Positions 1 to 9,406 of a stretch of DNA of 37,343 nt are shown in pieces. The stretch covers positions 1 to 37,343 of the forward strand of contig JAAYQG010000151.1 of the NCBI GenBank assembly GCA_012519415.1, written 5' to 3'. Position numbers and translations under genes: made by a program. Under the pieces are notes generated by a model. It was not told where the DNA came from, did no database searches, and saw nothing but the letters and a program-made list of their open reading frames with translations. Positions within the stretch are counted from its first letter, which is position 1. Each line of letters starts with the position of its first letter. This DNA comes from Treponema sp. (GTDB lineage Bacteria > Spirochaetota > Spirochaetia > Treponematales > Treponemataceae).

Positions 1-1
1 C

Positions 2-481
2 AATGATGGTGAAATTGCAGGGTTTGAAATGCTTGAAAACTACGGCAAAACAAAAGGTGCAATGAAAGTGTATCCGGTATATTCTTATTTTTCGGAAAAT
101 CTAAAAAAAGCACCAAGCCTCACCTATAAATTTGCACTTCAAAACGAAGGCATTTATCGTTTTGATTTTTACATAAACCCGTCTAACCCCGCAACGCAAG
201 ATAACTACTTTAAGTTTGGCGCAAGCGTAAACGATAAAAAAGTGCTCATTGACGTTGTAGATAAAAATTTTGCCGTAGGAGATAATCAGCATATTTGGGG
301 AACAGATATTACAAATAACATACGCATAAAATCTGCATATTTTGATTGTCAAAAAGGAATAAACACGCTTAAAGTTTATGCAGTTACTCCAAATTTGGTG
401 CTTGAAAAAATTGTACTTTATCCAAATGAATTTGTAATGAAGCAATCGTATCTTGGTCCAAAAGAAACATACAAAAAATAG
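2..481 (+). CDS. C-terminal part of a GH115-family (alpha-glucuronidase-like) glycoside hydrolase, truncated by the window start
   Basis: Frame is open from base 2 (NDGEIAGFEMLENYGKTKGAMKVYPV...). C-terminus '...YRFDFYINPSNP...KFGASVNDKK...WGTDITNNI...GINTLKVYAVTPNLVLEKIVLYP...QSYLGPKETY' matches my recollection of the GH115 C-terminal beta-sandwich (typically 'HTLKIWMVDPGVVLQKIVID...PSYLGPPES'). Confidence 0.75.
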   Translation, partial: NDGEIAGFEMLENYGKTKGAMKVYPVYSYFSENLKKAPSLTYKFALQNEGIYRFDFYINPSNPATQDNYFKFGASVNDKKVLIDVVDKNFAVGDNQHIWGTDITNNIRIKSAYFDCQKGINTLKVYAVTPNLVLEKIVLYPNEFVMKQSYLGPKETYKK

Positions 482-570
482 AGTACAAAAAACTCTTTCG
501 CCGATTATTATAAAATTGCCGAACACGAGTAAAATTATTAATTGGACTTGATTTATTTATAGATAATAAG

Positions 571-615
571 GTATCGTATTTTAGCTTTATCTATAAAAGC
601 TGAATAAATTGATAC
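571..615 (+). other. Potential nested stem-loop in the 5' UTR of the small lipoprotein gene
   Basis: GTATC (571-575) pairs with GATAC (611-615), enclosing AGCTTT...AAAAGCT; RBS GAGGGA follows before ATG 625. Confidence 0.3.
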
Positions 616-624
616 GAGGGAAAA

Positions 625-1011
625 ATGAAAAAATTAAAGGTTTTTATAACACTTTTAACTCTTGTATTGTTGCTTCCAAGCTGCACAACACAAAAGTTCA
701 AAGGCAAAGCAAAAGCTACATCTTCTCATTTTGAAATGGAATATTCTATTTTTACAGGTACAAAAGATGTAACAATGACACTCCGACAAGGAGATGCACT
801 AAGCATTAAAATGGAAACAAAAAAAGGCGAAGTAAGCACATCCATTTTTTTACCCGGTCAATCTCCGATTTATGAAATTGAACCGTCAAAAAATGGAGAT
901 TTTAGAGTCAATATTGCAAAAGACGGCACATACATAATACGCCTAAAAGGACGCAAAGCAAAAGGTAGTGTTGAAATTCGCATTATTTATTCAGGAGGAA
1001 ATGTAATATAG
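625..1011 (+). CDS. Small predicted lipoprotein of unknown function
   Basis: 128 aa, signal peptide with lipobox LLPSC; RBS gaggga upstream of ATG. Confidence 0.75.
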   Translation: MKKLKVFITLLTLVLLLPSCTTQKFKGKAKATSSHFEMEYSIFTGTKDVTMTLRQGDALSIKMETKKGEVSTSIFLPGQSPIYEIEPSKNGDFRVNIAKDGTYIIRLKGRKAKGSVEIRIIYSGGNVI

Positions 1012-1059
1012 TTTCGCATGGAAATTATGATATAGATTTGAAATTAATTCTGCGAAACT

Positions 1060-1099
1060 TCAAATTTGTAGCATAATGGGAATTATTCTACAAATTTGA
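1060..1099. repeat. 12-bp perfect inverted repeat in a convergent intergenic region
   Basis: TCAAATTTGTAG (1060-1071) / CTACAAATTTGA (1088-1099), 16-nt loop. Confidence 0.7.
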
Positions 1100-1107
1100 C
1101 GACATAT

Positions 1108-1142
1108 AAAAAGAGCTACTTCTAAATGAAGTAGCTCTTTTT
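1108..1142. terminator. Bidirectional intrinsic terminator
   Basis: Perfect 15-bp stem AAAAAGAGCTACTTC-TAAAT-GAAGTAGCTCTTTTT between convergent genes, T-tract on both strands. Confidence 0.9.
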
Positions 1143-1153
1143 ATATTAAGGTT

Positions 1154-2554
1154 TTAGTTATTCATTTCGTCAATTAAGCCTTGATAATGATTCTTTGTAG
1201 CCTCATAAGCTTCTTGAGGTGTCTGTCCGCCACCATAAACGTTCCAAATAACCTCTCCAACCTGATTGATACCAATAATCATTGTATCAAATCGTGGTTT
1301 TGGATTATCGCGCATAAGCTGCAATGTTTCATCAACAGCACGTTCATCACGGAATCTTGAATAATAATCTTCTTTCCATGAAGAATCATCATCATAGCCT
1401 GGAACTTCTGTTGTATAAAGATCAAATGCTTTTGCAATTTTTTCTGCACGTTCTTTATCATAACATGCTGGAATAACATAGATATTATCCTGTGCTAAAG
1501 TTGCATACTTACCATCGCCATTTGGTCCAAGTGGGAAGCATACAAAACCCCAGTCATCTTGCATATCTGCAATGTTACCAACACGATACTGCTGGTCAAC
1601 TTGGAAAGCAACTTCACCATTGATAAAAGCAGCATACATCCAGTCCCAGTTTGCACCTTCCGGTTGTGGTTTTTCATAAGCCTGCTTCATTCTTGCAGCC
1701 CAACTCAAAGCTTCAAGAGTTTTATCATTGCCGATATTGTTAAAATATTTGCCGTTTGAATCTTTACCAATGTAGCTAGTACCATTAGACATAGCAGCAA
1801 GATAACAGAATTCTGTAGAAAGGTTTGCCATTCCATATGTATCAAAAGCACCATCGTTATCAAGATCACGAGTTGTTTTTTTCAACATTTCTTCAAATGT
1901 TTCCCATGTCCATTTGCTCTCTTTCTGCAAATCATAAATTGTTTCAGGGTCAATACCTGCTTCTTTTAACAAACGCTTGTTAAAGAAAACACCGACACGA
2001 GGTTCTGAAGCCATTGGACGCATACCGTAGAAACGTCCATCTTTGGTTGTCAAATCAGTTGTTGCTTTATCCCATTTTGGATTTGACCAATCAATTGAAG
2101 TAATTGAAGACAAATCATAGAACAAGTTTCCTTTCATACCAGTAGTTAGAGAACGATTGTCAATAATAAAAACATAGTTCTCATCTCCACCTGTTGTACA
2201 GAAATTCGCAACTGTCTGTGGGTGAGCACCCCAACCGCCAATACCGTAAGTATCGATATCAACATTGTAAGCAACTTTCAAAAATTTATGAAATTTTTTT
2301 GTATCTTCATCAACAGGATTTACCGGTTCTGCATTGTCCAAACCATCGCTTGGCGACCACCAGTCTGCGACAATAATTTCCATACCTTCAAAGTCATAAA
2401 CTTTCTTTGTATTAGGATCTTTTTCAAGTTTTACACTTTTATATTCCTTAAACAAAGCCTTTTCTTCTTCGGTCAAGTTCTTTTTATTTCCACAAGAAAC
2501 AAAAAGAGCTGCAAACCCAATAAAAAGAACAATTTTTAATGCTCTTTTAACCAT
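1154..2554 (-). CDS. ABC transporter extracellular solute-binding lipoprotein (family 1, sugar type)
   Basis: 466 aa, signal peptide with lipobox LFVSC, sugar SBP motifs (GVFFNKRLLKEAGIDPE, WTWETFEEMLKK, FINGEVAFQVDQQYRV); RBS aaggagg. Confidence 0.88.
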   Translation of the reverse strand: MVKRALKIVLFIGFAALFVSCGNKKNLTEEEKALFKEYKSVKLEKDPNTKKVYDFEGMEIIVADWWSPSDGLDNAEPVNPVDEDTKKFHKFLKVAYNVDIDTYGIGGWGAHPQTVANFCTTGGDENYVFIIDNRSLTTGMKGNLFYDLSSITSIDWSNPKWDKATTDLTTKDGRFYGMRPMASEPRVGVFFNKRLLKEAGIDPETIYDLQKESKWTWETFEEMLKKTTRDLDNDGAFDTYGMANLSTEFCYLAAMSNGTSYIGKDSNGKYFNNIGNDKTLEALSWAARMKQAYEKPQPEGANWDWMYAAFINGEVAFQVDQQYRVGNIADMQDDWGFVCFPLGPNGDGKYATLAQDNIYVIPACYDKERAEKIAKAFDLYTTEVPGYDDDSSWKEDYYSRFRDERAVDETLQLMRDNPKPRFDTMIIGINQVGEVIWNVYGGGQTPQEAYEATKNHYQGLIDEMNN

Positions 2555-2576
2555 AATTATTAGCCTCCTTAATTTA

Positions 2577-2597
2577 TTTTCTCTAAACTAGAGAAAA
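2577..2597 (-). repeat. 9-bp stem / 3-nt loop hairpin just upstream of the SBP RBS
   Basis: TTTTCTCTA-AAC-TAGAGAAAA. Confidence 0.6.
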
Positions 2598-2713
2598 GCA
2601 GCGGAAAAGTTTTAACAAATCCGCAAAGTAACCAAATTTTATCAGCAATCATATCGCAGCAACTTATCCTACAATCACATTACAGAACAAGTTACTAACT
2701 AGCTTAACATTTA

Positions 2714-2737
2714 AAACGGATTTTGTAAAATCCATTT
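2714..2737 (-). repeat. Intercistronic hairpin between permease and SBP genes
   Basis: Inverted repeat around GGATTTT-GT-AAAATCC (2718-2733), extendable with A/T and G-T pairs. Confidence 0.5.
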
Positions 2738-2756
2738 GTTATAAAAAATATCAGTT

Positions 2757-3716
2757 TTACATTTTTACACCGGTTGAAGCCAAACTTTCAACAAATAAAT
2801 TTTGTGCAAAAATATATAAAATCAACAGAGGGATTAATATTATTAAAACTCCTGTTGCCACAATCGCATTTGTATAACCAATTGTTACAGTTTGCATTCC
2901 ATAAGCATTCATCATATATTGTGCAAAACGGTCGCCTAAACTTGCAACTTGTGTTGATAATAATTTTATTTTACCTAAAAACAAATCCGTATAAAATGTA
3001 TCTGTCCATTGCCATACAAATGCAAACAAAAAGCAAGATGTCAAAATCGGTTTTGCACCGGGAACCATAATACGGATAAACGTTGAAAGAGGTCCGCAAC
3101 CATCAACATAAGCAGCTTCTTCAAGTTCAAATGGAAAGCCCATAAAATACTGACGAATCATATAAATATAAAGTCCGTTTTTTAAGCCCATACAAGTAAA
3201 GCACATCATTAAATACGGTAGCATGGAACCGCGCAAATTAAACGTGTGTCCAAAAATTTTAAAAAACCTAAAATGCAAAAACAGTGACGTTGAAATTGTC
3301 TGCGGCGGAATAACGATTACAAGAATAACACAAAAAAACCAAAATCTCTTAAACGGAAACTGAAAGCGAGAAAATCCATAACCTACAATAGAACAAATAA
3401 AAACTTGAATCATTGCTACCAATGTAGAAACCCACAAGCTGTTAAAAAGAGAAGTTTTATAGTCCATAATAGCAGCTGCAATACGATAATTCGATGTTGA
3501 AAAGTTTTTAGGAAGAACAACTATAGTCGTATCGTACAAGTCTTTTTCTGCCATAAAGCTTATAGAAATCTTATTTAAAATTGGCTGCAAAATCAAAAAG
3601 CACATTCCAAAAATCAAAATTCCACGAAAAATTGAAATAGTATACTTTTTTATAGTTTCCCTAAGTAAAACACCGTCGGAAGCCTCGTTTCTTGCCCAAA
3701 AGTCTTTATTAGTCAT
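2757..3716 (-). CDS. Carbohydrate ABC transporter permease (MalG/LplC type)
   Basis: 319 aa, about 6 TM, EAA loop 'EEAAYVDGCGPLSTFIRIMVPGAKP'. Confidence 0.9.
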   Translation of the reverse strand: MTNKDFWARNEASDGVLLRETIKKYTISIFRGILIFGMCFLILQPILNKISISFMAEKDLYDTTIVVLPKNFSTSNYRIAAAIMDYKTSLFNSLWVSTLVAMIQVFICSIVGYGFSRFQFPFKRFWFFCVILVIVIPPQTISTSLFLHFRFFKIFGHTFNLRGSMLPYLMMCFTCMGLKNGLYIYMIRQYFMGFPFELEEAAYVDGCGPLSTFIRIMVPGAKPILTSCFLFAFVWQWTDTFYTDLFLGKIKLLSTQVASLGDRFAQYMMNAYGMQTVTIGYTNAIVATGVLIILIPLLILYIFAQNLFVESLASTGVKM

Positions 3717-4635
3717 AGTTATACACCACCTTAGAAATAATCAAAGAAGACAAACCAATCAAAGCCATAACAACAACAAAATAAATCCATGCTAATGCGG
3801 AACTAAAACCATAATTAAGTTGACCTATCATTACATCATTTATTTTTCGCATGACAGCATTATCAGTCTTTGTAAAAAAGTCAATAATTGTATAAACCCA
3901 GCAAACAAGCATAAGCGGGCTAACCATTGGAACAGTAATTTTCCACAACCGTTCCCAGCTTGTACAACCTTCCATATCTGCAGCTTCGTACATACTTGGT
4001 GAAATATTCTGCAAGCCCGAAAGGAAAATAATAATTTGAATACCTGATGCCATTGCAACATCATATATGGAATCAATAATTTCAAAAATTCTTTTGAAAA
4101 GTCGACTGCTAACACTGTTGACACCCATCGTATTAGAAACAAGAATTTTTTCAAGCACTTCTGTAATCGTATTGGAATTTCCTTGTTCCTCAATAGTCGC
4201 TTTTAGTTGAGCTAAAAGTGCATTACCAAATTCAAGCCCAACAAGCACTCCTGAAGAAAGAATAACACATAAAAAGAAAATTGAACGCACTAAAGTTCTT
4301 CCTCTAAATTTCTGGTTCAACAGCAAAGCCACGAAGAAACTGAAAACAATTGTTGCAAGTGAACGATAAAACATTGTAGCAATAGAAGTTAAAAGAAGTC
4401 TGTTAAATTCGGGATCAATAGTAAATGCCTTTATATAATTTGCATAATTGTTCCAGTGCAAAGCAAAACCACGTGTTGTTACATCAACATTAGAAAGGCT
4501 CATTGAAAGCGATTGATAAAGCGGCTTTATCATAAAAAAAATAAAACCAATAATAAACGGACTTATAAAAGCATAGCCAAGACGTGCTCTGTGACGCGCA
4601 AGCCCTATTTTTTTCTTTTTTCTGTTAAACAGCAT
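3709..4635 (-). CDS. Sugar ABC transporter permease (MalF/LplB type)
   Basis: 308 aa; EAA loop 'YEAADMEGCTSWERLWKITVPMVSPL'; overlaps the downstream permease. Confidence 0.9.
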   Translation of the reverse strand: MLFNRKKKKIGLARHRARLGYAFISPFIIGFIFFMIKPLYQSLSMSLSNVDVTTRGFALHWNNYANYIKAFTIDPEFNRLLLTSIATMFYRSLATIVFSFFVALLLNQKFRGRTLVRSIFFLCVILSSGVLVGLEFGNALLAQLKATIEEQGNSNTITEVLEKILVSNTMGVNSVSSRLFKRIFEIIDSIYDVAMASGIQIIIFLSGLQNISPSMYEAADMEGCTSWERLWKITVPMVSPLMLVCWVYTIIDFFTKTDNAVMRKINDVMIGQLNYGFSSALAWIYFVVVMALIGLSSLIISKVVYNYD

Positions 4636-7238
4636 TAACGAGCCTCCATAATTTTGTAATCACGAGCAGGAATCTTTATGCCTCCAGGTGTTTCAAAATC
4701 AACATAACCGAAATTAACAATAACAGAATATCCATTATCGAATTTTGTAACAGTAACATCATCATTTAAAAATTCATGATTATCAATTCGTGCATTACAC
4801 ACAAGTCCAATTTCTAAATTATAACGTGAATAAATATCTTGCATTTTACTCTGCCAGTTATCAAAATTTGAAGAATAATATTCCGTAAACTTTGTTTCTT
4901 GCAAACTTCTTTCCGATTCCGCAATAAATGTAAATGCAAGCCCTGCCCCACATTCAGCAGCTTCAAGAATAGCTTGTTTTATCTCGCCCGAAATATTTAT
5001 GGCAGAACCTGTAAATGTAACATTTCCATGAAGAGCAATTTGATAAAAAGGAATATGCTTATCAAGAATTGCATAATTATTACCGTGAAAAACCATATTC
5101 GTTACACAATCTGCATCTTTTACAGCATAAACATTTCCGGCATTTATCATAATTCCAAGCCCTGAATCTTTAACAGCTTTGAATATTGAAAGATGTTCAT
5201 TTTTTACAGCATTTCGGCTTATTTTGCGTTTTGGATTATAATCAGCAGAAAGATGATACCCGTTATCTCTAAAAGAAATGCCATCGAAATTGTACTTAGT
5301 AGCATTTTTACTAAAATTTAGAGCAGCTTTTTTACTTTCCGTAGGACGTAAAAGATAATAAGGCTCTTCCGTATCAAGTTTTCCATACCAAATCGGCGAA
5401 TATTCGCTTAATTCGCATACTTCGCTACTGGCAAAACGTGCAGAATGACTAAAATGATTAAATCCGTCATTTAACGACGGCAAAAAAGCGTATTGAACTT
5501 GACCGTCCAAAAAAACTTTAGCTGAGCAGTTTTTTGTTTCGTCTACCATTTTTTGAAAAGCATTTGAACCGCCAAGCTGTCGTATAAGCTTGAACTTTTG
5601 CAATGATTTTTGTTTTATTCCGCTGTTTATAAAACCTGAAAGTTTAATAAAGCATACAGGCATATCCATTGAATCAATGGTTTTTATTATATTTTTTGCC
5701 TGCTCATATGATGTAAGTTTATACGGCAAAATTTTAGGAATTCCAAGAACTTGCTGCATTTTGGAAATCGCACCTACAATTTCTATTGAAACAGGCACAG
5801 CTTTATTTGCTGATTTTGCAGAATCACCAAACAAATAACTGCGGTATTTTTTTGCCATATCAGAATATGAATCCGACTCAACAAATGTGTAAATCTGTTC
5901 AATACTTTCGCCTGCTGTTAAAGAACGTTCGTAAGCATATTGTGTATTAATATTTCTTGAAGACGGCTCATATTTTTCACTATGAAGAATTTTATAATCT
6001 GCAAAAACATAATTGTAACTACCAAGTTTGCCAGCAACATCAGCAGAAACGGCTCCATATTCTGCACCGTTTTGCATAATCGAAATAAAACTTGATTTTC
6101 CGTTTGAAACACCAAAAACCGGAAAAGCTGCACGAGTTTCTGTCATAACAGCATCTCGGTCTGTTCCATAATCCCAGCCGTAAATATCACAATAATACGA
6201 ATTTTGGCGAATTTTCCCATTGTTAAAGTTTATTATGCTTCCGCCGCCTTCCGGCACAAACAAGAAACCTTTATCATCTTTTCCGCCTGCACCAAAATAT
6301 GGAAGCACAGAAAGTCGTATAATTGGAAAATCCTTTTTGTAAGAAATTTTATCGAATGGAACTTCAACAATAAAATTATTTCCATCAAGTTTATACGTTA
6401 CGGAAATATTAAAACCAGGCACATTTTTTACTTTTCCTCCCGCATACATAACAATATCGCGGTCGTAATCTTCTCTTGTATAACCGATAGAAGCAAAAAT
6501 CTTTTCGTTTTTCTCTTTCAAAAATGTCTGCAAAGGACTTCTGATTATATAAATCGGCTCTTTTTCGAGCATCGGATATTGTTGCAAAAGTTGGCTTTTA
6601 TTGTCAGATGCAAGAAGATTTCCAATATCAATTCTTCGATAATTTTGCTTAACTGTGCGCTGATCGCTTGAAGATAATTGTTTAAGATATTCATCCATAT
6701 CATTTTCAGTTAATGCCATCGGATAAACATAAATACGCTCAATATCGCCGACACTATAATCGATTATAAGTTCGTTTCCGTTTTGTTTTATTTTATATGC
6801 GTTTTTTGAAATCGAATAATTGTAAAAATCGTAAGAAGTATCAACGCCATTTATTGTTGAATATTTTAATAAAAACGGAGATCGCATATTATCTTTTTCT
6901 TTTTGTAAAGCTAATGGGTCTTTTTGAGAATCAATAGGATTTGAATACCAAATATGTCCGTTTAGCTTTTGCGTAATTGAAAACATTGTCGTTTCAGGAT
7001 CTAGCTCCAAGCGAAGATATTCGTTCTCAAGCACATATTTGTCGGGTTGACCTTCACTCAAATATTCAAACTGCTCCAAAACAGTATCAGCAACTTTGCT
7101 TACGTTAACAAGCTGAACTCCAATATATGCAATAAAACCTGCCAAAAGCAGCCAAAACACGAAGATAATCCAAAATTTTGGCGAAGTAATTTTTTTTATC
7201 AAAGACGACCGTAAATTCTGCTCAATATATTCTTTCAT
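4635..7238 (-). CDS. Membrane-anchored DUF5696-like protein, putative carbohydrate-active (GH-like) ectoenzyme
   Basis: 867 aa: one N-terminal TM (FWIIFVFWLLLAGFIAYIG), a mutarotase-like N-terminal beta-sandwich ('YVLENEYLRLELDPETTMFSITQKLNGHIWYSNP'), a middle region resembling a TIM barrel, and a C-terminal 'VTVTKFDNGYSVIVNFG...GIKIPARDYKIME' module. Confidence 0.65.
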   Translation of the reverse strand: MKEYIEQNLRSSLIKKITSPKFWIIFVFWLLLAGFIAYIGVQLVNVSKVADTVLEQFEYLSEGQPDKYVLENEYLRLELDPETTMFSITQKLNGHIWYSNPIDSQKDPLALQKEKDNMRSPFLLKYSTINGVDTSYDFYNYSISKNAYKIKQNGNELIIDYSVGDIERIYVYPMALTENDMDEYLKQLSSSDQRTVKQNYRRIDIGNLLASDNKSQLLQQYPMLEKEPIYIIRSPLQTFLKEKNEKIFASIGYTREDYDRDIVMYAGGKVKNVPGFNISVTYKLDGNNFIVEVPFDKISYKKDFPIIRLSVLPYFGAGGKDDKGFLFVPEGGGSIINFNNGKIRQNSYYCDIYGWDYGTDRDAVMTETRAAFPVFGVSNGKSSFISIMQNGAEYGAVSADVAGKLGSYNYVFADYKILHSEKYEPSSRNINTQYAYERSLTAGESIEQIYTFVESDSYSDMAKKYRSYLFGDSAKSANKAVPVSIEIVGAISKMQQVLGIPKILPYKLTSYEQAKNIIKTIDSMDMPVCFIKLSGFINSGIKQKSLQKFKLIRQLGGSNAFQKMVDETKNCSAKVFLDGQVQYAFLPSLNDGFNHFSHSARFASSEVCELSEYSPIWYGKLDTEEPYYLLRPTESKKAALNFSKNATKYNFDGISFRDNGYHLSADYNPKRKISRNAVKNEHLSIFKAVKDSGLGIMINAGNVYAVKDADCVTNMVFHGNNYAILDKHIPFYQIALHGNVTFTGSAINISGEIKQAILEAAECGAGLAFTFIAESERSLQETKFTEYYSSNFDNWQSKMQDIYSRYNLEIGLVCNARIDNHEFLNDDVTVTKFDNGYSVIVNFGYVDFETPGGIKIPARDYKIMEAR

Positions 7239-7263
7239 TCTAATTTCTCCTATACGTTCGCCG

Positions 7264-7941
7264 TCAATTCAGCCTAAACATAATCTCTTTTCCAAGTGAA
7301 ACAAAATATGAAATACCTTGCGAAATCATGCTAAAGAAAAGTAACATTATAAAAATGAAAACAAGCATTCCAAAAACTGTAATAACAAGGAACAAAAGAG
7401 TTTTACCGGCAGTATAAACGTGAATCATCATCATTGCCATAAAAATCAACATAACACACCATAAAAGCGAAATGTTATCAAAAACATAATAAAATGTACT
7501 CTCTTCTATTGTAACAAAATTGCTAAAAACAATAATTGGAATCTGAATTAAAGGATATGGAGTCAACGCATAAGCAGTACCCATATAAATTTCATCAAGA
7601 TGCCCTTTACCATCAAAAAGTGTAGTTACACCCCAGTTACAAATACAAAAAACGACAAGTGGCAACAAAACAGAAGCACACTCAACAAAAATATTTACTT
7701 TTTCCCAGTTTACATCAACTACAAGAAAACTTGTAAATCTAAGTTTCCAGATACGCGTTAAAAGAGTGAGAAAAACAATAAAGTTTGCCGCAGCAAGTGA
7801 ACCGCGTTTCGCATGTGTTAAATCCCAAAAACCATCAGCCGGATGAAATATAACATAAAAGGCATAACGTAAAGTTTCAAAAAAATGATCATAAGTTTGT
7901 TTTTGCCCAAGTTTTTGTATACGTCTAGTTACAAAGTTCAT
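7264..7941 (-). CDS. Yip1-family-like multi-pass membrane protein
   Basis: 225 aa, about 5 TM; N-terminal 'FHPADGFWDLTHAKRGSLAAANFIVFLTLLTRIW' and 'GKGHLDEIYMGTAYALTPYPLIQIPI', typical of YIP1-domain proteins. Confidence 0.65.
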   Translation of the reverse strand: MNFVTRRIQKLGQKQTYDHFFETLRYAFYVIFHPADGFWDLTHAKRGSLAAANFIVFLTLLTRIWKLRFTSFLVVDVNWEKVNIFVECASVLLPLVVFCICNWGVTTLFDGKGHLDEIYMGTAYALTPYPLIQIPIIVFSNFVTIEESTFYYVFDNISLLWCVMLIFMAMMMIHVYTAGKTLLFLVITVFGMLVFIFIMLLFFSMISQGISYFVSLGKEIMFRLN

Positions 7942-9404
7942 TAAACCCCAATCTCCTTTCTAATTTTTGAAATTTTTTTGATAATTGTAAAAACAACAAG
8001 CAAAAATAATGTAGCAAAAACAAAATATCCAGCATTTTTTTCAACAACCTCTTTTCGATAATACATAAATGCTTTAGAATAACCTTTTTTGTCGCGCTTT
8101 AGTTTAAAGTGAGTCATTGCATCTTTATATCGCTCTTGTCTAATATAAGCTTTGCCAAGACCAATATATGCCAAATCATAATTTCCGTTTAATTCAAGCA
8201 CCTTACTCCATGTTTCTGCAGCTTGCTCATAATCGCCGCAAGCATATTGTTCAGTTGCATCATAGATAAGATGACCAAAATCTGTCGGCGTATAAACTGT
8301 AAGTGCACAGCTTTGAGAATCCAGAATTAACAAATCGCGTCCACAATGTTCAATAGCAGTCGGATTTCTAAAATAGCCTTCGAGGTTTCCCTTGCCGGCA
8401 AAAGCAAACAGCAAATACCCTTGATTGTTATAACCGAAAATTCTGCCTCGCATTTCATCAATTGCAATATAAACTTCATTATCCAACACCGTTAAATCAG
8501 CAAATTTAGACGGCCCTCTTATACCGGCTGCATTTCCCCACTGAAGATCTCCAATAGGGGGAACAACTCCGTTTTTTACAAGAATATCTTTTCCAAGCGC
8601 ATTCAACCGACGGATTGGTTTTGCTCTATCAGATTTTAAGTCCCATTCTTGAAAAGTTTTAACAGTTGCAAAAACGAAACCTTCATTATCAAGATACGCA
8701 TTTGAATATTCAGTCGGAACAAATGATTCCATTTGCGAGCGTTGCTTTCTTGTAGAAAACAGCTTCCATACATAATCTGTCCAATTGAAAACTACATCGC
8801 TTGCGCCATAAAAACCTGTAAAAGTTCCATTATAATCATATTTAATAAAACCGTTATTTACATTTTTCGCAAGCACATAAGGTCGCCCTTTTTCGTCGAC
8901 AACTACTTTTTCCGGCAAAAATGCTTTCCCGCGCTCATAAGTAGGATGATCAGGTTCTGTAAAGGTGCGAATAAAGTTAAGATCTTTATCCAGCTTTAAC
9001 ACACGTCCATTGTTAGTGTCTGCAATAAAAAATGAACCGTCTTTATTTACAAAAACATCACTAGGATTAGAAAATGTAGTTGTTATTTCTGCATCCGATG
9101 CATAAAAATGATTTATTTCGCGAACAAACGATAAAGTTTTATTCTCATTGTAAATAAGCTCAATAATTCGATTGTTGCCGGAATCTACAATAAATACTCT
9201 ATTTCCGGTGCAGAATAATCCTGTAGGATTTTTTAGCATATCATCAAGCCCCAAATTGTTTCCGTACAAAACGCTTGAAACTCGATATGTATCTGGAGAA
9301 CGTTCGATTTCACCCCAATAATCATATATGTAATTATCATTTTTTGCGAATATAGTTATAATGCACAAAAAGAACAAAATACAAAAGAATATATATTTTT
9401 TCAT
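7941..9404 (-). CDS. NHL-repeat (beta-propeller) plus TPR exported/membrane protein
   Basis: 487 aa; signal peptide, NHL-like repeats ('NPTGLFCTGNRVFIVDSGNNRIIEL', 'NPSDVFVNKDGSFFIADTNNGRVLKLDKD'), TPR-like 'GNYDLAYIGLGKAYIRQERYKDAMTHFK', C-terminal TM. Confidence 0.8.
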   Translation of the reverse strand: MKKYIFFCILFFLCIITIFAKNDNYIYDYWGEIERSPDTYRVSSVLYGNNLGLDDMLKNPTGLFCTGNRVFIVDSGNNRIIELIYNENKTLSFVREINHFYASDAEITTTFSNPSDVFVNKDGSFFIADTNNGRVLKLDKDLNFIRTFTEPDHPTYERGKAFLPEKVVVDEKGRPYVLAKNVNNGFIKYDYNGTFTGFYGASDVVFNWTDYVWKLFSTRKQRSQMESFVPTEYSNAYLDNEGFVFATVKTFQEWDLKSDRAKPIRRLNALGKDILVKNGVVPPIGDLQWGNAAGIRGPSKFADLTVLDNEVYIAIDEMRGRIFGYNNQGYLLFAFAGKGNLEGYFRNPTAIEHCGRDLLILDSQSCALTVYTPTDFGHLIYDATEQYACGDYEQAAETWSKVLELNGNYDLAYIGLGKAYIRQERYKDAMTHFKLKRDKKGYSKAFMYYRKEVVEKNAGYFVFATLFLLVVFTIIKKISKIRKEIGV

Positions 9405-9406
9405 AG

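Noticed and set aside
101-526. Antisense ORFs throughout (e.g. 101-526 -, 6204-6671 +, 31213-31911 +, 34152-34439 +, 36273-36647 -)
   Set aside because: All lie opposite strongly supported genes, have low-complexity Phe/Ile/Lys/Asn/Cys-rich compositions and lack RBS; artefacts of AT-rich DNA.
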